A stretch of 64,000 bases of DNA from an uncultured Clostridia bacterium (GCA_934454525.1 CAKSFM010000001.1:62001-126000), one strand, 5' to 3'. Numbered from the stretch's first letter, positions 52,620 through 60,390 are shown. Numbers and translations: made by a program. The notes: generated by a model not told the origin, from the sequence alone.

Positions 52620-53150
52620 TTAATCAAACCAAAGCAAGTCATTAATTGTTTTATATCCTTTATAAGGTAACGAGACCCTTTGAGTTGGAATTTTATCCAA
52701 TCCAAGTTGTTTTGCTGCCCTCAATCTATGATGTCCGTCAACAACATACTTTGTACCTTTATACTCAACATACTTAATAGGTTCAATAATACCATTTTTT
52801 ATGCTTTCCACTAAATTTTTATATTGTTTTTTGCTCAATGTTAGCTTATGAGTTTGTGTTAACTTTGTCGGCGAAATTCTTTTTATACCTTTAGTAAAAT
52901 CCGTAGCTTTGTCAGCAGCCTTAGCGGCATCTGCCGCTTTATCTGCCATTTTAGCAAGTTTTGCCGTGTCTGCAACTTCTCCGGCAAAGGGGATTATTCC
53001 CACAGCGTCAAGTCCTGCCGATAGCAAATCGCCCCGCAGCAAATCAACAGGTATTGACGCAAAATCAGTAAATGTGTCAAGTCCGGGAATTAGCGATGCC
53101 GCCGTTAAAAGGTTGCTTAATGCATCTAATGCATTGCCTTTTGTATTCCC
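52620..53150 (-). pseudogene. Polymorphic toxin 3 with ParB/sulfiredoxin-type C-terminus, 5' end lost
   Basis: Homology to the other cassettes begins at GNTKGNALDALSNLL (53150), so MGAGKSGNF and its ATG and ribosome site are missing. An in-frame TAG lies 30 nt upstream and only internal TTG/GTG codons could start translation. The C-terminal domain has LTLSKKQYKNLVESIKNG and YVVDGHHRLRAAKQLGLDKI, the ParB/Srx nucleotide-binding fold seen in some toxin tips. It could be a silent tip reservoir. The toxin domain itself is intact to its stop. Confidence 0.7.
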
Positions 53151-53170
53151 AATCTTGATGAATATTCTAA

Positions 53171-53205
53171 TTGCTCGATTCTAATTGACGGAATCGAGCA
53201 ATGCA
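53171..53205. terminator. Inverted repeat at the toxin 3 / orphan immunity junction
   Basis: ATTGCTCGATTC pairs with GAATCGAGCAAT around an 8-nt loop. It sits at the point where toxin 3 lost its 5' end, after the immunity gene stop, and could end the upstream transcript. Confidence 0.5.
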
Positions 53206-53214
53206 TTGTTAATA

Positions 53215-53529
53215 TTAACTTATTTGTATTTTTCCCGCAAATATTTCTTTAGGAAAGTTTAAGTAATTCACCATAAAATAATCATCTTCAGTTATACTTA
53301 TAGGCGGCTCACCAGATATGCTAATCCCCTTGAAAATAAAAGACCAAAACTCCTCATATCCTTCCTCGTCCATATCACAATCAGACTCATCCTCAATATA
53401 AGAATCAAATATTGCCCGAGCCTCGCTTCCATCTTCCCATTTTAATATTAGTTCTTGGTCTTCATAGTTATCAATGTTATTAATAAATGTTCCTATAATT
53501 TTTTCTTCCCTGTCATTCCAAAAATACAT
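53215..53529 (-). CDS. Putative immunity protein for a lost type-50 toxin
   Basis: ATG 53529 (MYFWNDREEK) follows GGAGG by 8 nt. The 104-residue acidic protein has no family I recognise; it contains ELILKWEDGSEARAIFDSY and an acidic ESDCDMDEEGYEEFW stretch. It starts 2 nt after the stop of a toxin C-terminal remnant, so it is probably the surviving immunity gene of that toxin. Confidence 0.5.
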   Translation of the reverse strand: MYFWNDREEKIIGTFINNIDNYEDQELILKWEDGSEARAIFDSYIEDESDCDMDEEGYEEFWSFIFKGISISGEPPISITEDDYFMVNYLNFPKEIFAGKIQIS

Positions 53530-53531
53530 TT

Positions 53532-53657
53532 TTACTTCCTCCAATTAATTGGTTTTTCTGGCACAAGATGTGTTCCAGATTTGGAATAATGTATTATCCC
53601 AACCGTGGTATCATATGATTTTCCCGTCTTTGGGTCAACATATTTTCCTATTATTTT
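53532..53657 (-). pseudogene. C-terminal remnant of a polymorphic toxin type 50-like domain
   Basis: A minus-strand frame ending TAA at 53532 encodes IGKYVDPKTGKSYDTT, then GIIHYSKSGTHLVPEKP. The HYSK-x-G-x-H-x-VP ending matches the C-terminus of type 50 toxin tips. Upstream the frame degenerates in an A-rich run, and the shared N-terminal domain is absent. Confidence 0.6.
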
Positions 53658-53701
53658 TTTTTAATTAACAGTTTCTCTGTTTGTGCCAATCTTTCGACCT
53701 T

Positions 53702-53768
53702 ATTGAAAATCAATCGATGGTGAAAGCCGCTGCAAAGAACTTTGCTCTTTCCAAATCGAGTGTACATA
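53702..53768 (+). pseudogene. Duplicated internal fragment of spoIIID
   Basis: These 67 nt match 55602-55668 inside spoIIID at 65 of 67 positions and lie in the same orientation. The fragment covers the HTH region (AAAKNFALSKSSVH) and then diverges. It sits between two toxin/immunity pairs, far from any start. It shows that the array grew by duplications that included the neighbouring sporulation gene. Confidence 0.9.
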
Positions 53769-53811
53769 CAATTGTAACAAGACAGCAACCTTTTATATAG
53801 AAGTGGCTTCA

Positions 53812-54153
53812 CTAACAAGTTTGCACAGATACAGATGAAGCTTTAATTTCAATTTCAATATATTTCCCGGATAAATCATTAAACACCGTCAGTACTATCT
53901 CATTTTCATTGTTTGATACCACTTTTGAAATTTCATCACTGTTTATCCGATATGTACTATAATGAAGATTCGTACATTCACTAAATTTTATAACTATATT
54001 ACCAGTTTCCGGCATTTCATCCGTATAACCATCTTGCTGCCAATAGCAAAAATCAACATATAACTTAACAGTTGCCGTTTTTTTATTATAATCAATTTCT
54101 TCCAAAAGACTATCATGCAAGTTGTAATTCTGAATAAATTCTTTTATTGTCAT
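53812..54153 (-). CDS. Putative immunity protein for toxin 4
   Basis: ATG 54153 follows GGAGGG by 8 nt; an earlier in-frame start would overlap the toxin. The 113-residue protein begins MTIKEFIQNYNLHDSLLEEI, an HDS-type opening common in small immunity-like proteins, then VKLYVDFCYWQQDG and NIVIKFSECTNLHYS. No family is recognised with confidence. It starts 16 nt after the toxin 4 stop. Confidence 0.6.
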   Translation of the reverse strand: MTIKEFIQNYNLHDSLLEEIDYNKKTATVKLYVDFCYWQQDGYTDEMPETGNIVIKFSECTNLHYSTYRINSDEISKVVSNNENEIVLTVFNDLSGKYIEIEIKASSVSVQTC

Positions 54154-54169
54154 AAAATTATCCCTCCAA

Positions 54170-54745
54170 TTATGGTATGATATGTGACTTTTTAGAGTTT
54201 TTCGGCACTGGGTTTCCAAATTTATCTAAATAGTAATCATGTTTGCCTGTTGAGTTTGGATTTAAAATATGATAATGATCCTTTCCTCCATATCCTCCCA
54301 TGCTTCTTTTCCCTTTGTGAAACCTTATTGTATAACCGTTCTTTTTGAACATCCTTGATGTTGTATTCTTCTTCATTGCTGCCGGAGTTATTTCTTCCCA
54401 ACCGTTTTCCACTAGTTTCGATGGAGTTTTGTGTAATTTCAGTATTTTAACCCCCGATTTAGTAGCATCCGTAGCTTTGTCAGCAGCCTTAGCGGCATCT
54501 GCCGCTTTATCTGCCATTTTAGCAAGTTTTGCCGTGTCTGCAACTTCTCCGGCAAAGGGGATTATTCCCACAGCGTCAAGTCCTGCCGATAGCAAATCGC
54601 CCCGCAGCAAATCAACAGGTATTGACGCAAAATCAGTAAATGTGTCAAGTCCGGGAATTAGCGATGCCGCCGTTAAAAGGTTGCTTAATGCATCTAATGC
54701 ATTGCCTTTTGTATTCCCAAAATTCCCCGATTTTCCCGCACCCAT
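54170..54745 (-). CDS. Polymorphic toxin 4, putative nuclease C-terminus
   Basis: The 191-residue protein has the shared N-terminal 90 residues, then a variable C-terminus: GWEEITPAAMKKNTTS, YTIRFHKGK, then GGKDHYHILNPNSTGKHDYYLD and SKKSHIIP. The DHYHI-x-NP and terminal SHIIP elements with several histidines resemble nuclease-type polymorphic toxin tips. The family number is uncertain. Unlike toxins 1 and 2 it has lost the ribosome-site hairpin: its ATG overlaps the stop of the DUF4417 fragment (TAATG), so translation may be coupled. Best preserved complete cassette of the array. Confidence 0.68.
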   Translation of the reverse strand: MGAGKSGNFGNTKGNALDALSNLLTAASLIPGLDTFTDFASIPVDLLRGDLLSAGLDAVGIIPFAGEVADTAKLAKMADKAADAAKAADKATDATKSGVKILKLHKTPSKLVENGWEEITPAAMKKNTTSRMFKKNGYTIRFHKGKRSMGGYGGKDHYHILNPNSTGKHDYYLDKFGNPVPKNSKKSHIIP

Positions 54746-55209
54746 TAAGCAGTCACCTGCTTCCTGGACTTTGAAATTTCACTTTCAAAATGCACAATAT
54801 TGATGCCCATATCCTTATATGGCTTAAAAATACTTTCCGGTGCACCGCCATAAACTACTATAGTTTCAGGCGATAGCCTTTGCACCATACGGGCGAGACC
54901 TATTTCAAAAAAGATTTTATCCTCTTTGTGTTTAATACATCCGTGTGTCCCTACCGCGACAGTTTTATTTTCTTCTACCGCGTCAAAACAGAATGAGAAC
55001 GTCCTCTCATCCCCAAATCTCACATTGGGGATAATTTCAACTCCGTTATTTTGAAGCCAGACCGATAAAGCTCTGCCTCTATATGTATTCCACATTTGCA
55101 TGCAAAGCGGCATATTGCGATACAGGCTGAAATCCGGCGAAATTATGCCCTTGAACTTTTTGAGTTTCGCAAGGTACTGTTTGGGATTATGCCATAGGCA
55201 TAACCTCAT
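54745..55209 (-). pseudogene. DUF4417 protein, N-terminus missing
   Basis: From about 55209 the frame gives NPKQYLAKLKKFKGIISPDF, MWNTYRGRALSVWLQNNG, IPNVRFGDERTFSFCFD, VAVGTHGCIKHKEDK and IVVYGGAPESIF, which is the DUF4417 family of plasmids and phages. The first 80-100 residues of the family are missing. Upstream DNA instead encodes a piece of an ATPase in another frame. It is therefore a truncated gene, and its last codons come from the toxin leader hairpin arm. Confidence 0.75.
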
Positions 55210-55405
55210 CTTTTTCAAACTGAAAAATATATGTAAACGTTGCATAGTTTTTTTCATTTCCCACATAAGTGTATAAATGTGGCAAAATATTGTCTTTTTC
55301 AGCGTCAAGCAAGTGGGCCGTTATATCAACAACGGCAGTACACAGGCTTGATTTACCCGAGCCGTTTTTACCGATTTTGGAAATGAGTAATAAAACAAGG
55401 TTCTT
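55192..55405 (-). pseudogene. AAA/SMC-like ATPase fragment
   Basis: A minus-strand frame without a start (after TGA near 55405, ending TAA near 55190) encodes LLLISKIGKNGSGKSSL, a Walker A P-loop, followed by HLLDAEKDNILPHLYTYVGN and TFTYIFQFEKDEV. It is the N-terminal part of an AAA15/21-like ATPase. It overlaps and is replaced by the DUF4417 remnant, so two broken mobile-element genes are joined here. Confidence 0.65.
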
Positions 55406-55502
55406 TAAAGATTTTCAGGAATTTTACCTGTAAGGGTTTTAGCGCTTCGGCTGTTTTGGGAATAATAGCGCCCGATAACTTTTGCAATAATGCCGCCCTT
55501 TA

Positions 55503-55531
55503 TCATATTCGGGCATAAAAGCGCATATGTT
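55503..55531 (+). promoter_or_regulatory. Sigma-E type promoter of spoIIID
   Basis: TCATATT (55503-55509) and CATATGTT (55524-55531), 14 nt apart, match the sigma-E consensus (KMATATT and CATACAMT). The start codon is 23 nt downstream. A related copy with CATATGTC is at 50531 at the other end of the toxin array. Confidence 0.75.
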
Positions 55532-55554
55532 AGAGTGAAAAGGGGGCTATATGC

Positions 55555-55824
55555 GTGAAAGACTATATCGAACAGCGCGCCTTAATGCTGGCAGATTACA
55601 TAATTGAAAATCAATCGACGGTGAGAGCCGCTGCAAAGAACTTTGCTCTTTCCAAATCGAGTGTACATAAAGATGTTACGGACAGACTGCTTAAAATTGA
55701 CCCGACACTTGCGCGAACCGTTAAAGCCGTGCTTGACAAAAACAAGGCGGAGCGGCACATCCGCGGCGGAATGGCAACAAAACGCAAGTACGAGGAAAAG
55801 AAGCGCCGATACGCTAATATCTGA
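55555..55824 (+). CDS. spoIIID: Sporulation transcription regulator SpoIIID
   Basis: The protein (89 residues) is a small HTH protein. Blocks include DYIEQRALMLADYIIENQ, TVRAAAKNFALSKSSVHKDV (the DNA-recognition helix) and a basic tail with RGGMATKRKYEEKK. SpoIIID adjusts sigma-E gene expression in the mother cell. Start is GTG 55555 after AGGGGG. A piece of the gene is duplicated at 53702-53768. Its 3' end overlaps the convergent ribU-like gene by 11 nt. Confidence 0.95.
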   Translation: MKDYIEQRALMLADYIIENQSTVRAAAKNFALSKSSVHKDVTDRLLKIDPTLARTVKAVLDKNKAERHIRGGMATKRKYEEKKRRYANI

Positions 55825-56461
55825 GAATTGCAATCGCCGCGGCGCACATCAAAAGAGTGAACACAGCCGCGCCGTACAGTGCAAGCTTCGGTTTTCCTCC
55901 ATCGCCGCTCGGGCGCATTTCAGCCATGCCGGTTTTCCGCAGAATCTTCACAAACGGCTTGTAAAGCATGACAGCAAGCGAAGAATTTATCGTGCATTTA
56001 ATCAGATTGAACGGCAGAAAAACCGGAAGCAGCATTTTCACAATATCGCCGCGCGGAATTTCCATGTAAAGAGGCGTGAGCGCATAGTTCCACACAAGCA
56101 TGGTGGCGGCAGATGCCGCCGTTCCGAGTGCGAGTCCGGCAATTGCCGATGGCAGGCGCCTGTTTCTTCCGTATACTGCCGATGCAACACACGCAAACGC
56201 ACAGCTTGAAATTACATTCATAACAAAACCTATTAATCCCGTTTCGCTGATTGTGAGCATTTCCGCAAGTGAGACAACTGCCGAGATTAAAAACGCGGTC
56301 ATAGGACCGTACAAAAATCCTCCTATGACAATAATAATATCCTTCGGGTCATACTTTAAAAAGGATATTATACTTATCGGAACAGCCTTTCCGATGATCA
56401 CTGCCGCATATGCAAGCGCGCAGAGCAGCGCCGTGCATGTTATTTTCTTTGTTTTGTTCAT
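55814..56461 (-). CDS. ribU: Riboflavin ECF transporter S component
   Basis: RibU binds riboflavin for a shared ECF module. The protein (about 215 residues from ATG 56461) has six hydrophobic spans, the N-terminal ALLCALAYAAVIIGKAVPI, and GGFLYGPMTAFLISAVVSLAE, typical for RibU. The first possible ATG (56482) lies at the terminator T-run and lacks a ribosome site, so a later start is preferred. An FMN riboswitch precedes it. It should use ATPases and EcfT encoded elsewhere. Confidence 0.88.
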   Translation of the reverse strand: MNKTKKITCTALLCALAYAAVIIGKAVPISIISFLKYDPKDIIIVIGGFLYGPMTAFLISAVVSLAEMLTISETGLIGFVMNVISSCAFACVASAVYGRNRRLPSAIAGLALGTAASAATMLVWNYALTPLYMEIPRGDIVKMLLPVFLPFNLIKCTINSSLAVMLYKPFVKILRKTGMAEMRPSGDGGKPKLALYGAAVFTLLMCAAAIAILRY

Positions 56462-56484
56462 AGCCGCAAACATTCCTTTCATAT

Positions 56485-56514
56485 AAAAAATGCGCCCCTT
56501 ATAAATCGGGGCGC
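56485..56514 (-). terminator. Intrinsic terminator of the FMN riboswitch
   Basis: GCGCCCC and GGGGCGC pair around a 9-nt loop, followed on the minus strand by AAAAAA's complement (TTTTTT). It lies between aptamer and ribU start and is the expected expression platform. Confidence 0.85.
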
Positions 56515-56532
56515 ATTTTTATTGCATTTTAA

Positions 56533-56645
56533 AATCTCCTGTCATCCGGACTTTAACCGTCGGCTGCGGAGTTTCACCGCATCGGCCTCAAATGAGGTTA
56601 GTGGGCTTTGACCACCGGTAGGGAATTTCACCCTGCCCCGAAGAT
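56533..56645 (-). ncRNA. FMN riboswitch
   Basis: On the minus strand the RFN element is nearly consensus: ATCTTCGGGGCAGGGTGAAA, TTCCCTACCGGTGGT, AAGCCC, GCGGTGAAACTCCGC, AGCCGACGGTTAAAGTCCGG and a closing AGGAGAT. It begins 8 nt after the prsA stop codon, so its promoter must lie in prsA or transcription reads through. Confidence 0.95.
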
Positions 56646-56653
56646 ATATTTAT

Positions 56654-57904
56654 TTACTGATTCTGTTTTTCATCCGCCTGAGCTGCGTCCTGCGCGGTAT
56701 CCTGCGTTTGCTGCGCCGAATCCTCCGCAGGAGCTGTGCTCTGCTGTGCGTCTGCATTTTTCTGAGCCGCATCAGCTGCTTTCTTTCTTGCCTTGCTCCA
56801 CTCGTCAAGGTATTTATCAATCGTTTCGTTTTCAAACTTAACGGGTTTCATTTTCTTAAGCTTCTTATCGATAAGACCCATCACTTTTTCCTGAAGCTTT
56901 TGCTTTTTATAGTCCTTGAATTCATCAATTGAGTCATCAATAGCATATCTCTTAATGATGTGATAGCCGTAATCTGTTTTAACCGGTTCTTTAGTGTAGC
57001 TTCCGATTTCAAGATTTTTTGAAGCTTCCTCAAATTCGGGAACCATCTCGCCCGTTCCGAACACATAGAACTTACCCTTTGAGATTCCGGGGTCTTCGTT
57101 ATATTTTTCTATAAGGTCATCAAAGTCCGCGCCCTCGTCAAGCTTGGCAATAACTTTCTTGGCAATTTTCTTTGCTTCTTCATCGGTTTTGGCAGGCTTT
57201 GTTTCGTTTCCGCTGCTGTCTTTCTGCGCCTGTGTTCCGATAAGAATGTGCTGAACTCTCCACTTGTCGGCATAATCCTTAAGGAAATCCTTTTTAAGCT
57301 TGCTCTTGTCAATCGATGCCTTGCCGTCCGTTTTCGTAAGTTCCTTGTAAAGGCGGTCATAAATCTCGCAGATTACAAGATAACGGTCGAACGCCTTATC
57401 GGTTGTTCTCGCTTCCTCAAGATATGCCTTGTATCCGTCAGTTCCATTGTAATTCTGTTCAATAAGATTATTCTTGTTTTTCGTAACGGCATTCTCAACA
57501 GCCGTGGAATCCGCTTTTATTCCGTTATCCTCCGCAAGAGCAACAGCGGCAACCATCTGCTTTATCTGCGCTTCGGTGTTTTCTTTCATATAATCTCCCA
57601 TGGTCTTGCCGTCCTCAATCTCCATGGCTTCCCAGTCATCTCCGTAATACGAAGAGTACTGCGACATATTGTCATACACAAGCTTATATATAAAATTATA
57701 ATCTGCCTGTGTGATCTTGGTTTTGCCTATTGTGGCAACAACGCTGTTATTAAGCGTTTTATCCCCGTCCGTTGCAATAACCTTATCTTTAAACGATTTG
57801 CCCCCGCCCGTTCCGGCTGACATTTTATCTCCGCTGCCGCAGCCGCTGAGAAGCATAACAGCCGAAAGTGCGGATGCGCACAGAGCCGTAAATTTCTTAC
57901 CCAT
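56654..57904 (-). CDS. prsA: PrsA-like peptidyl-prolyl isomerase lipoprotein
   Basis: ATG 57904 (MGKKFTALCASALSAVM) gives a 416-residue lipoprotein with lipobox LLSGC at residue about 21. A SurA/PrsA N-terminal helical domain is followed by a parvulin rotamase domain (WRVQHILIGTQAQ, FDDLIEKYNEDPG, GEMVPEFEEAS, VKTDYGYHIIKR). The C-terminal 50 residues are Gln/Ala/Asp-rich and disordered. PrsA folds exported proteins on the outer face of the membrane, consistent with the SLH and secreted proteins of this organism. Confidence 0.9.
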   Translation of the reverse strand: MGKKFTALCASALSAVMLLSGCGSGDKMSAGTGGGKSFKDKVIATDGDKTLNNSVVATIGKTKITQADYNFIYKLVYDNMSQYSSYYGDDWEAMEIEDGKTMGDYMKENTEAQIKQMVAAVALAEDNGIKADSTAVENAVTKNKNNLIEQNYNGTDGYKAYLEEARTTDKAFDRYLVICEIYDRLYKELTKTDGKASIDKSKLKKDFLKDYADKWRVQHILIGTQAQKDSSGNETKPAKTDEEAKKIAKKVIAKLDEGADFDDLIEKYNEDPGISKGKFYVFGTGEMVPEFEEASKNLEIGSYTKEPVKTDYGYHIIKRYAIDDSIDEFKDYKKQKLQEKVMGLIDKKLKKMKPVKFENETIDKYLDEWSKARKKAADAAQKNADAQQSTAPAEDSAQQTQDTAQDAAQADEKQNQ

Positions 57905-58001
57905 TATTCCCAATCCTTTCTCATGTGATTTCAAAAATCTAATATATTATATAACATCGGATTCGGATTTGCAAGTACTTTACACTTTATTTACAATTTT
58001 T

Positions 58002-58427
58002 TTAACCGACATAATTATCGATAATTTTTCTTTCCTGCATATTGATTTTCAAACCCTCGCCCGTGGCAACCTCCCGAAACGCGGTTTTTACATCGGATGT
58101 GATTTTATTGCTTTCATTAATCAGAAACCAAACGCTGCGCAATTCATTCCAGTACTTCGGGTGATTGATTACACCGTGTTTTTGTATATGGTTCATCAGC
58201 AGGATGACATTTCCGTCCGACATATCAGTTTTAACATTATTATAAAGCTCTGCCCTTTTTCTCAGGAAAAACAGGTAGATATATATAAGATAGGCAGCGA
58301 CCGCGCCGAAAACGCCTGTCGGCAAAGCAAGAACAACTGCCAGTATCGGAAGCTTGTCCACCTTGATTCTGCTGTAAACCGGAATCAGAACTATAATGGA
58401 AATCGGGATAAGATAAGCATAGTTCAT
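58002..58427 (-). CDS. Hypothetical membrane protein
   Basis: ATG 58427 (MNYAYLIPISIIVLIPVYS) follows AAAGGGG. The 141-residue protein has two hydrophobic segments in its first 60 residues and a soluble C-terminus (LLMNHIQKHGVINHPKYW, FREVATGEGLKINMQ). No family is recognised. It is followed downstream by prsA on the same strand after 98 nt. Confidence 0.6.
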   Translation of the reverse strand: MNYAYLIPISIIVLIPVYSRIKVDKLPILAVVLALPTGVFGAVAAYLIYIYLFFLRKRAELYNNVKTDMSDGNVILLMNHIQKHGVINHPKYWNELRSVWFLINESNKITSDVKTAFREVATGEGLKINMQERKIIDNYVG

Positions 58428-58475
58428 ATTAAACGCCCCTTTAAAATATTCTGCATAATTATACCATAAACAGGC

Positions 58476-58518
58476 ACAATCAGTCAATATATTTTACTGA
58501 GAAATTTTACATGCCGTG
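58476..58518. repeat. Direct repeat, left copy
   Basis: AATCAGTCAATATATTTT followed by CTG-GAAATTTTACATGCCG occurs here and at 59896-59938 in the same orientation, with about two mismatches over 43 nt. The two copies bracket 1.4 kb with one gene. Confidence 0.75.
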
Positions 58519-58595
58519 CAGGTTTACACTTCCAAAGACGAATATGCTGACGCTAAACCGCGGCAGAATGCCGAGCGGAGCTGCCCCACGTATCA

Positions 58596-59621
58596 CTAAA
58601 TAATCAAACAATCTTCAATCATTACATTTTCACCGTCAAATATTAAAAGCTGCTTGCCGCTTTTGCCTGAGCACTTTCCTATAACTTTAATACTCGCGCC
58701 CTCCTTTAGCGCGGCAACGGCATCAGTTTGCGAAGTGTTAAAATTCAGCTGCACGGATTTAAAATATTCGCCGCTTTTTAAAAGTACACATAGGTTACTG
58801 TCGTGATTTGTTTTACCGAAACTGTTTATAATTCCTGAAACAATTACGGTCTTGCCGGTGTAATTCTTATCCGCATTTACGATATTTGATTCATATTCTG
58901 CCATAAGCTGATTCGCATTAAAAGAAGGATATTGTTTATATTGCTCGCTTATGTAATTATCCATATTGCGCGCCGCCGCAGTATCAGGATACTGTGTTTT
59001 AATACTGTTGCATATATCAAGCGCGTTTCTGTAATCACCGTCTGAAAACTTTTTCGCAGCCTTTTCTAACTCTTGCTGCGACTTTTCTTCATCGGTCATT
59101 TCAGTATTTTGAGCATTTTTCACCGAGGTGGTTTTGCTGTCCGAGAATTCAACCAAATTATTCAAAAGAAAACCGAAAAGAATAACAACGGCACAGACAC
59201 AATAACCGATAATGCGCATGTTACTCTTTCTTTGTTTTTGTACCCCGAAAGGTATTTTATTCGTGCTGCCTATTGCTTTTATATCTGCTGTATAAGCATT
59301 ATTTGCGGCAAAGCTGCCATATGTCGGAATATGCGGCGCATTATCAGCATAGTCAACCGCAAAATTACCGTTCAAAACAAACCTTGTTTTCAATTTCACG
59401 ATTTCCGCATCGTCATTGACCACTGCCACAAAAGAAACATTCATTTTTTTACCGAACATACTTTTTTGTTTAAAAGACAGCATATGGCTTCCTGTTCCGA
59501 CCGCAGCTTCCACGGTTCCGCCGCAGCTTAATGTTCCGATGTATGTATTCATTATATAGACATCGAATTTACATGCACATCCGCAAATCTGCGGTTTCCA
59601 CTTAATAATAATTTTTGCCAT
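58596..59621 (-). CDS. Membrane protein with C-terminal OB-fold (tRNA_anti-like) domain
   Basis: This 341-residue protein has an N-terminal beta-rich domain with a CGCAC cysteine motif and YIGTLSCGGTVEAAVGTG, a single membrane helix at about 135-155 (IIGYCVCAVVILFGFLLNN), a short tetratricopeptide-like helical part (KKFSDGDYRNALDICNSIKT) and a C-terminal OB-fold (LMAEYESNIVNADKNYTG, KTVIVSGIINSFGK, SIKVIGKCSGKSG). The OB part matches tRNA_anti-like domains of unknown role. It lies within the segment flanked by direct repeats. Confidence 0.7.
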   Translation of the reverse strand: MAKIIIKWKPQICGCACKFDVYIMNTYIGTLSCGGTVEAAVGTGSHMLSFKQKSMFGKKMNVSFVAVVNDDAEIVKLKTRFVLNGNFAVDYADNAPHIPTYGSFAANNAYTADIKAIGSTNKIPFGVQKQRKSNMRIIGYCVCAVVILFGFLLNNLVEFSDSKTTSVKNAQNTEMTDEEKSQQELEKAAKKFSDGDYRNALDICNSIKTQYPDTAAARNMDNYISEQYKQYPSFNANQLMAEYESNIVNADKNYTGKTVIVSGIINSFGKTNHDSNLCVLLKSGEYFKSVQLNFNTSQTDAVAALKEGASIKVIGKCSGKSGKQLLIFDGENVMIEDCLII

Positions 59622-59645
59622 AGTATTTTCACCCCATCATAAAAT

Positions 59646-59676
59646 AAAAAATGCGCCTACCGAAGCAGACGCATAA
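59646..59676 (-). terminator. Intrinsic terminator upstream of the OB-fold gene
   Basis: On the minus strand a 10-bp stem (ATGCGTCTGC with GTAGGCGCAT) closed by a TTCG tetraloop is followed by TTTTTTATTTT. It lies just before the OB-fold gene, where it would act as an attenuator or protect against read-through. Confidence 0.75.
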
Positions 59677-59684
59677 AAAACGCA

Positions 59685-59766
59685 AACTCCGATAGTCGCC
59701 AAACTAATTGATTATGACAAGAACGAATCCGTATCACTCAAATTGAAATCTGCGTTTTTTGCATAA
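59685..59766 (-). other. Possible structured leader upstream of the OB-fold gene
   Basis: AAAAACGCA (59750s) and TGCGTTTTT (59690s) are complementary and enclose about 60 nt. The terminator at 59646 follows immediately. The arrangement resembles a regulated leader, but it matches no riboswitch class I know. The rest of 59767-59998 shows only AT-rich DNA and the right direct repeat. Confidence 0.35.
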
Positions 59767-59895
59767 TTCATGACAGAGTGACACAAAAACTAAACTTATC
59801 CTTTATATCAAAAGAAAAGTTCCCGTCAAAATATTCAATTAGTTTGGCACAATTATGATACCATATTCTTCTGCAATTTGCAACACATTTTTATA

Positions 59896-59938
59896 GGCAA
59901 TCAGTCAATATATTTTGCTGTGAAATTTTACATGCCGC
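59896..59938. repeat. Direct repeat, right copy
   Basis: Right partner of 58476-58518, same orientation. Confidence 0.75.
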
Positions 59939-59998
59939 AAAACCGTATTTTTAAGACGCTCCGAGGAAAAATAGAATTATGCTTAAGGAGCGGGAAAA

Positions 59999-60382
59999 AT
60001 GAAAAAACATATTTATTATTTTATAAATCTTTTTTTAACCGGTGCGGCAGGCTACTGTCTGCTTGAAATTCTGTGGCGCGGATACACGCACTGGGCAATG
60101 GCGCCGATAGGCGGTTTGTGCCTTATGATAATCGGAACGGTGAACACTCTTAACATTAAACCGGCATTAAAAGCACTGATTTGCTCGGGGGCGATTACCG
60201 CGGTTGAATATCTGTCGGGTACAATTTTGAATATTGTTCTTAAATGGAATGTCTGGGATTATTCCGACAGATTTTTAAATGTTTCCGGGCAGATATGTCC
60301 GCTGTACAGTGTGCTGTGGTTTTTCCTCAGCCTTGCGGTCATCACTGTTATGAACAGATTCCGCCGCACAGCATTTTTTTAA
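59999..60382 (+). CDS. Putative ABC-transporter permease-like membrane protein (PF06541 type)
   Basis: The 127-residue protein has four hydrophobic segments and the family ending VWDYSDRFLNVSGQICPLYS followed by WFFLSLAVI. AAGGAGCGGGAAAA precedes ATG 59999. Similar small membrane proteins are widespread in Clostridia; the ABC-transporter label is inherited and unproven. Confidence 0.75.
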   Translation: MKKHIYYFINLFLTGAAGYCLLEILWRGYTHWAMAPIGGLCLMIIGTVNTLNIKPALKALICSGAITAVEYLSGTILNIVLKWNVWDYSDRFLNVSGQICPLYSVLWFFLSLAVITVMNRFRRTAFF

Positions 60383-60390
60383 ATTATATA

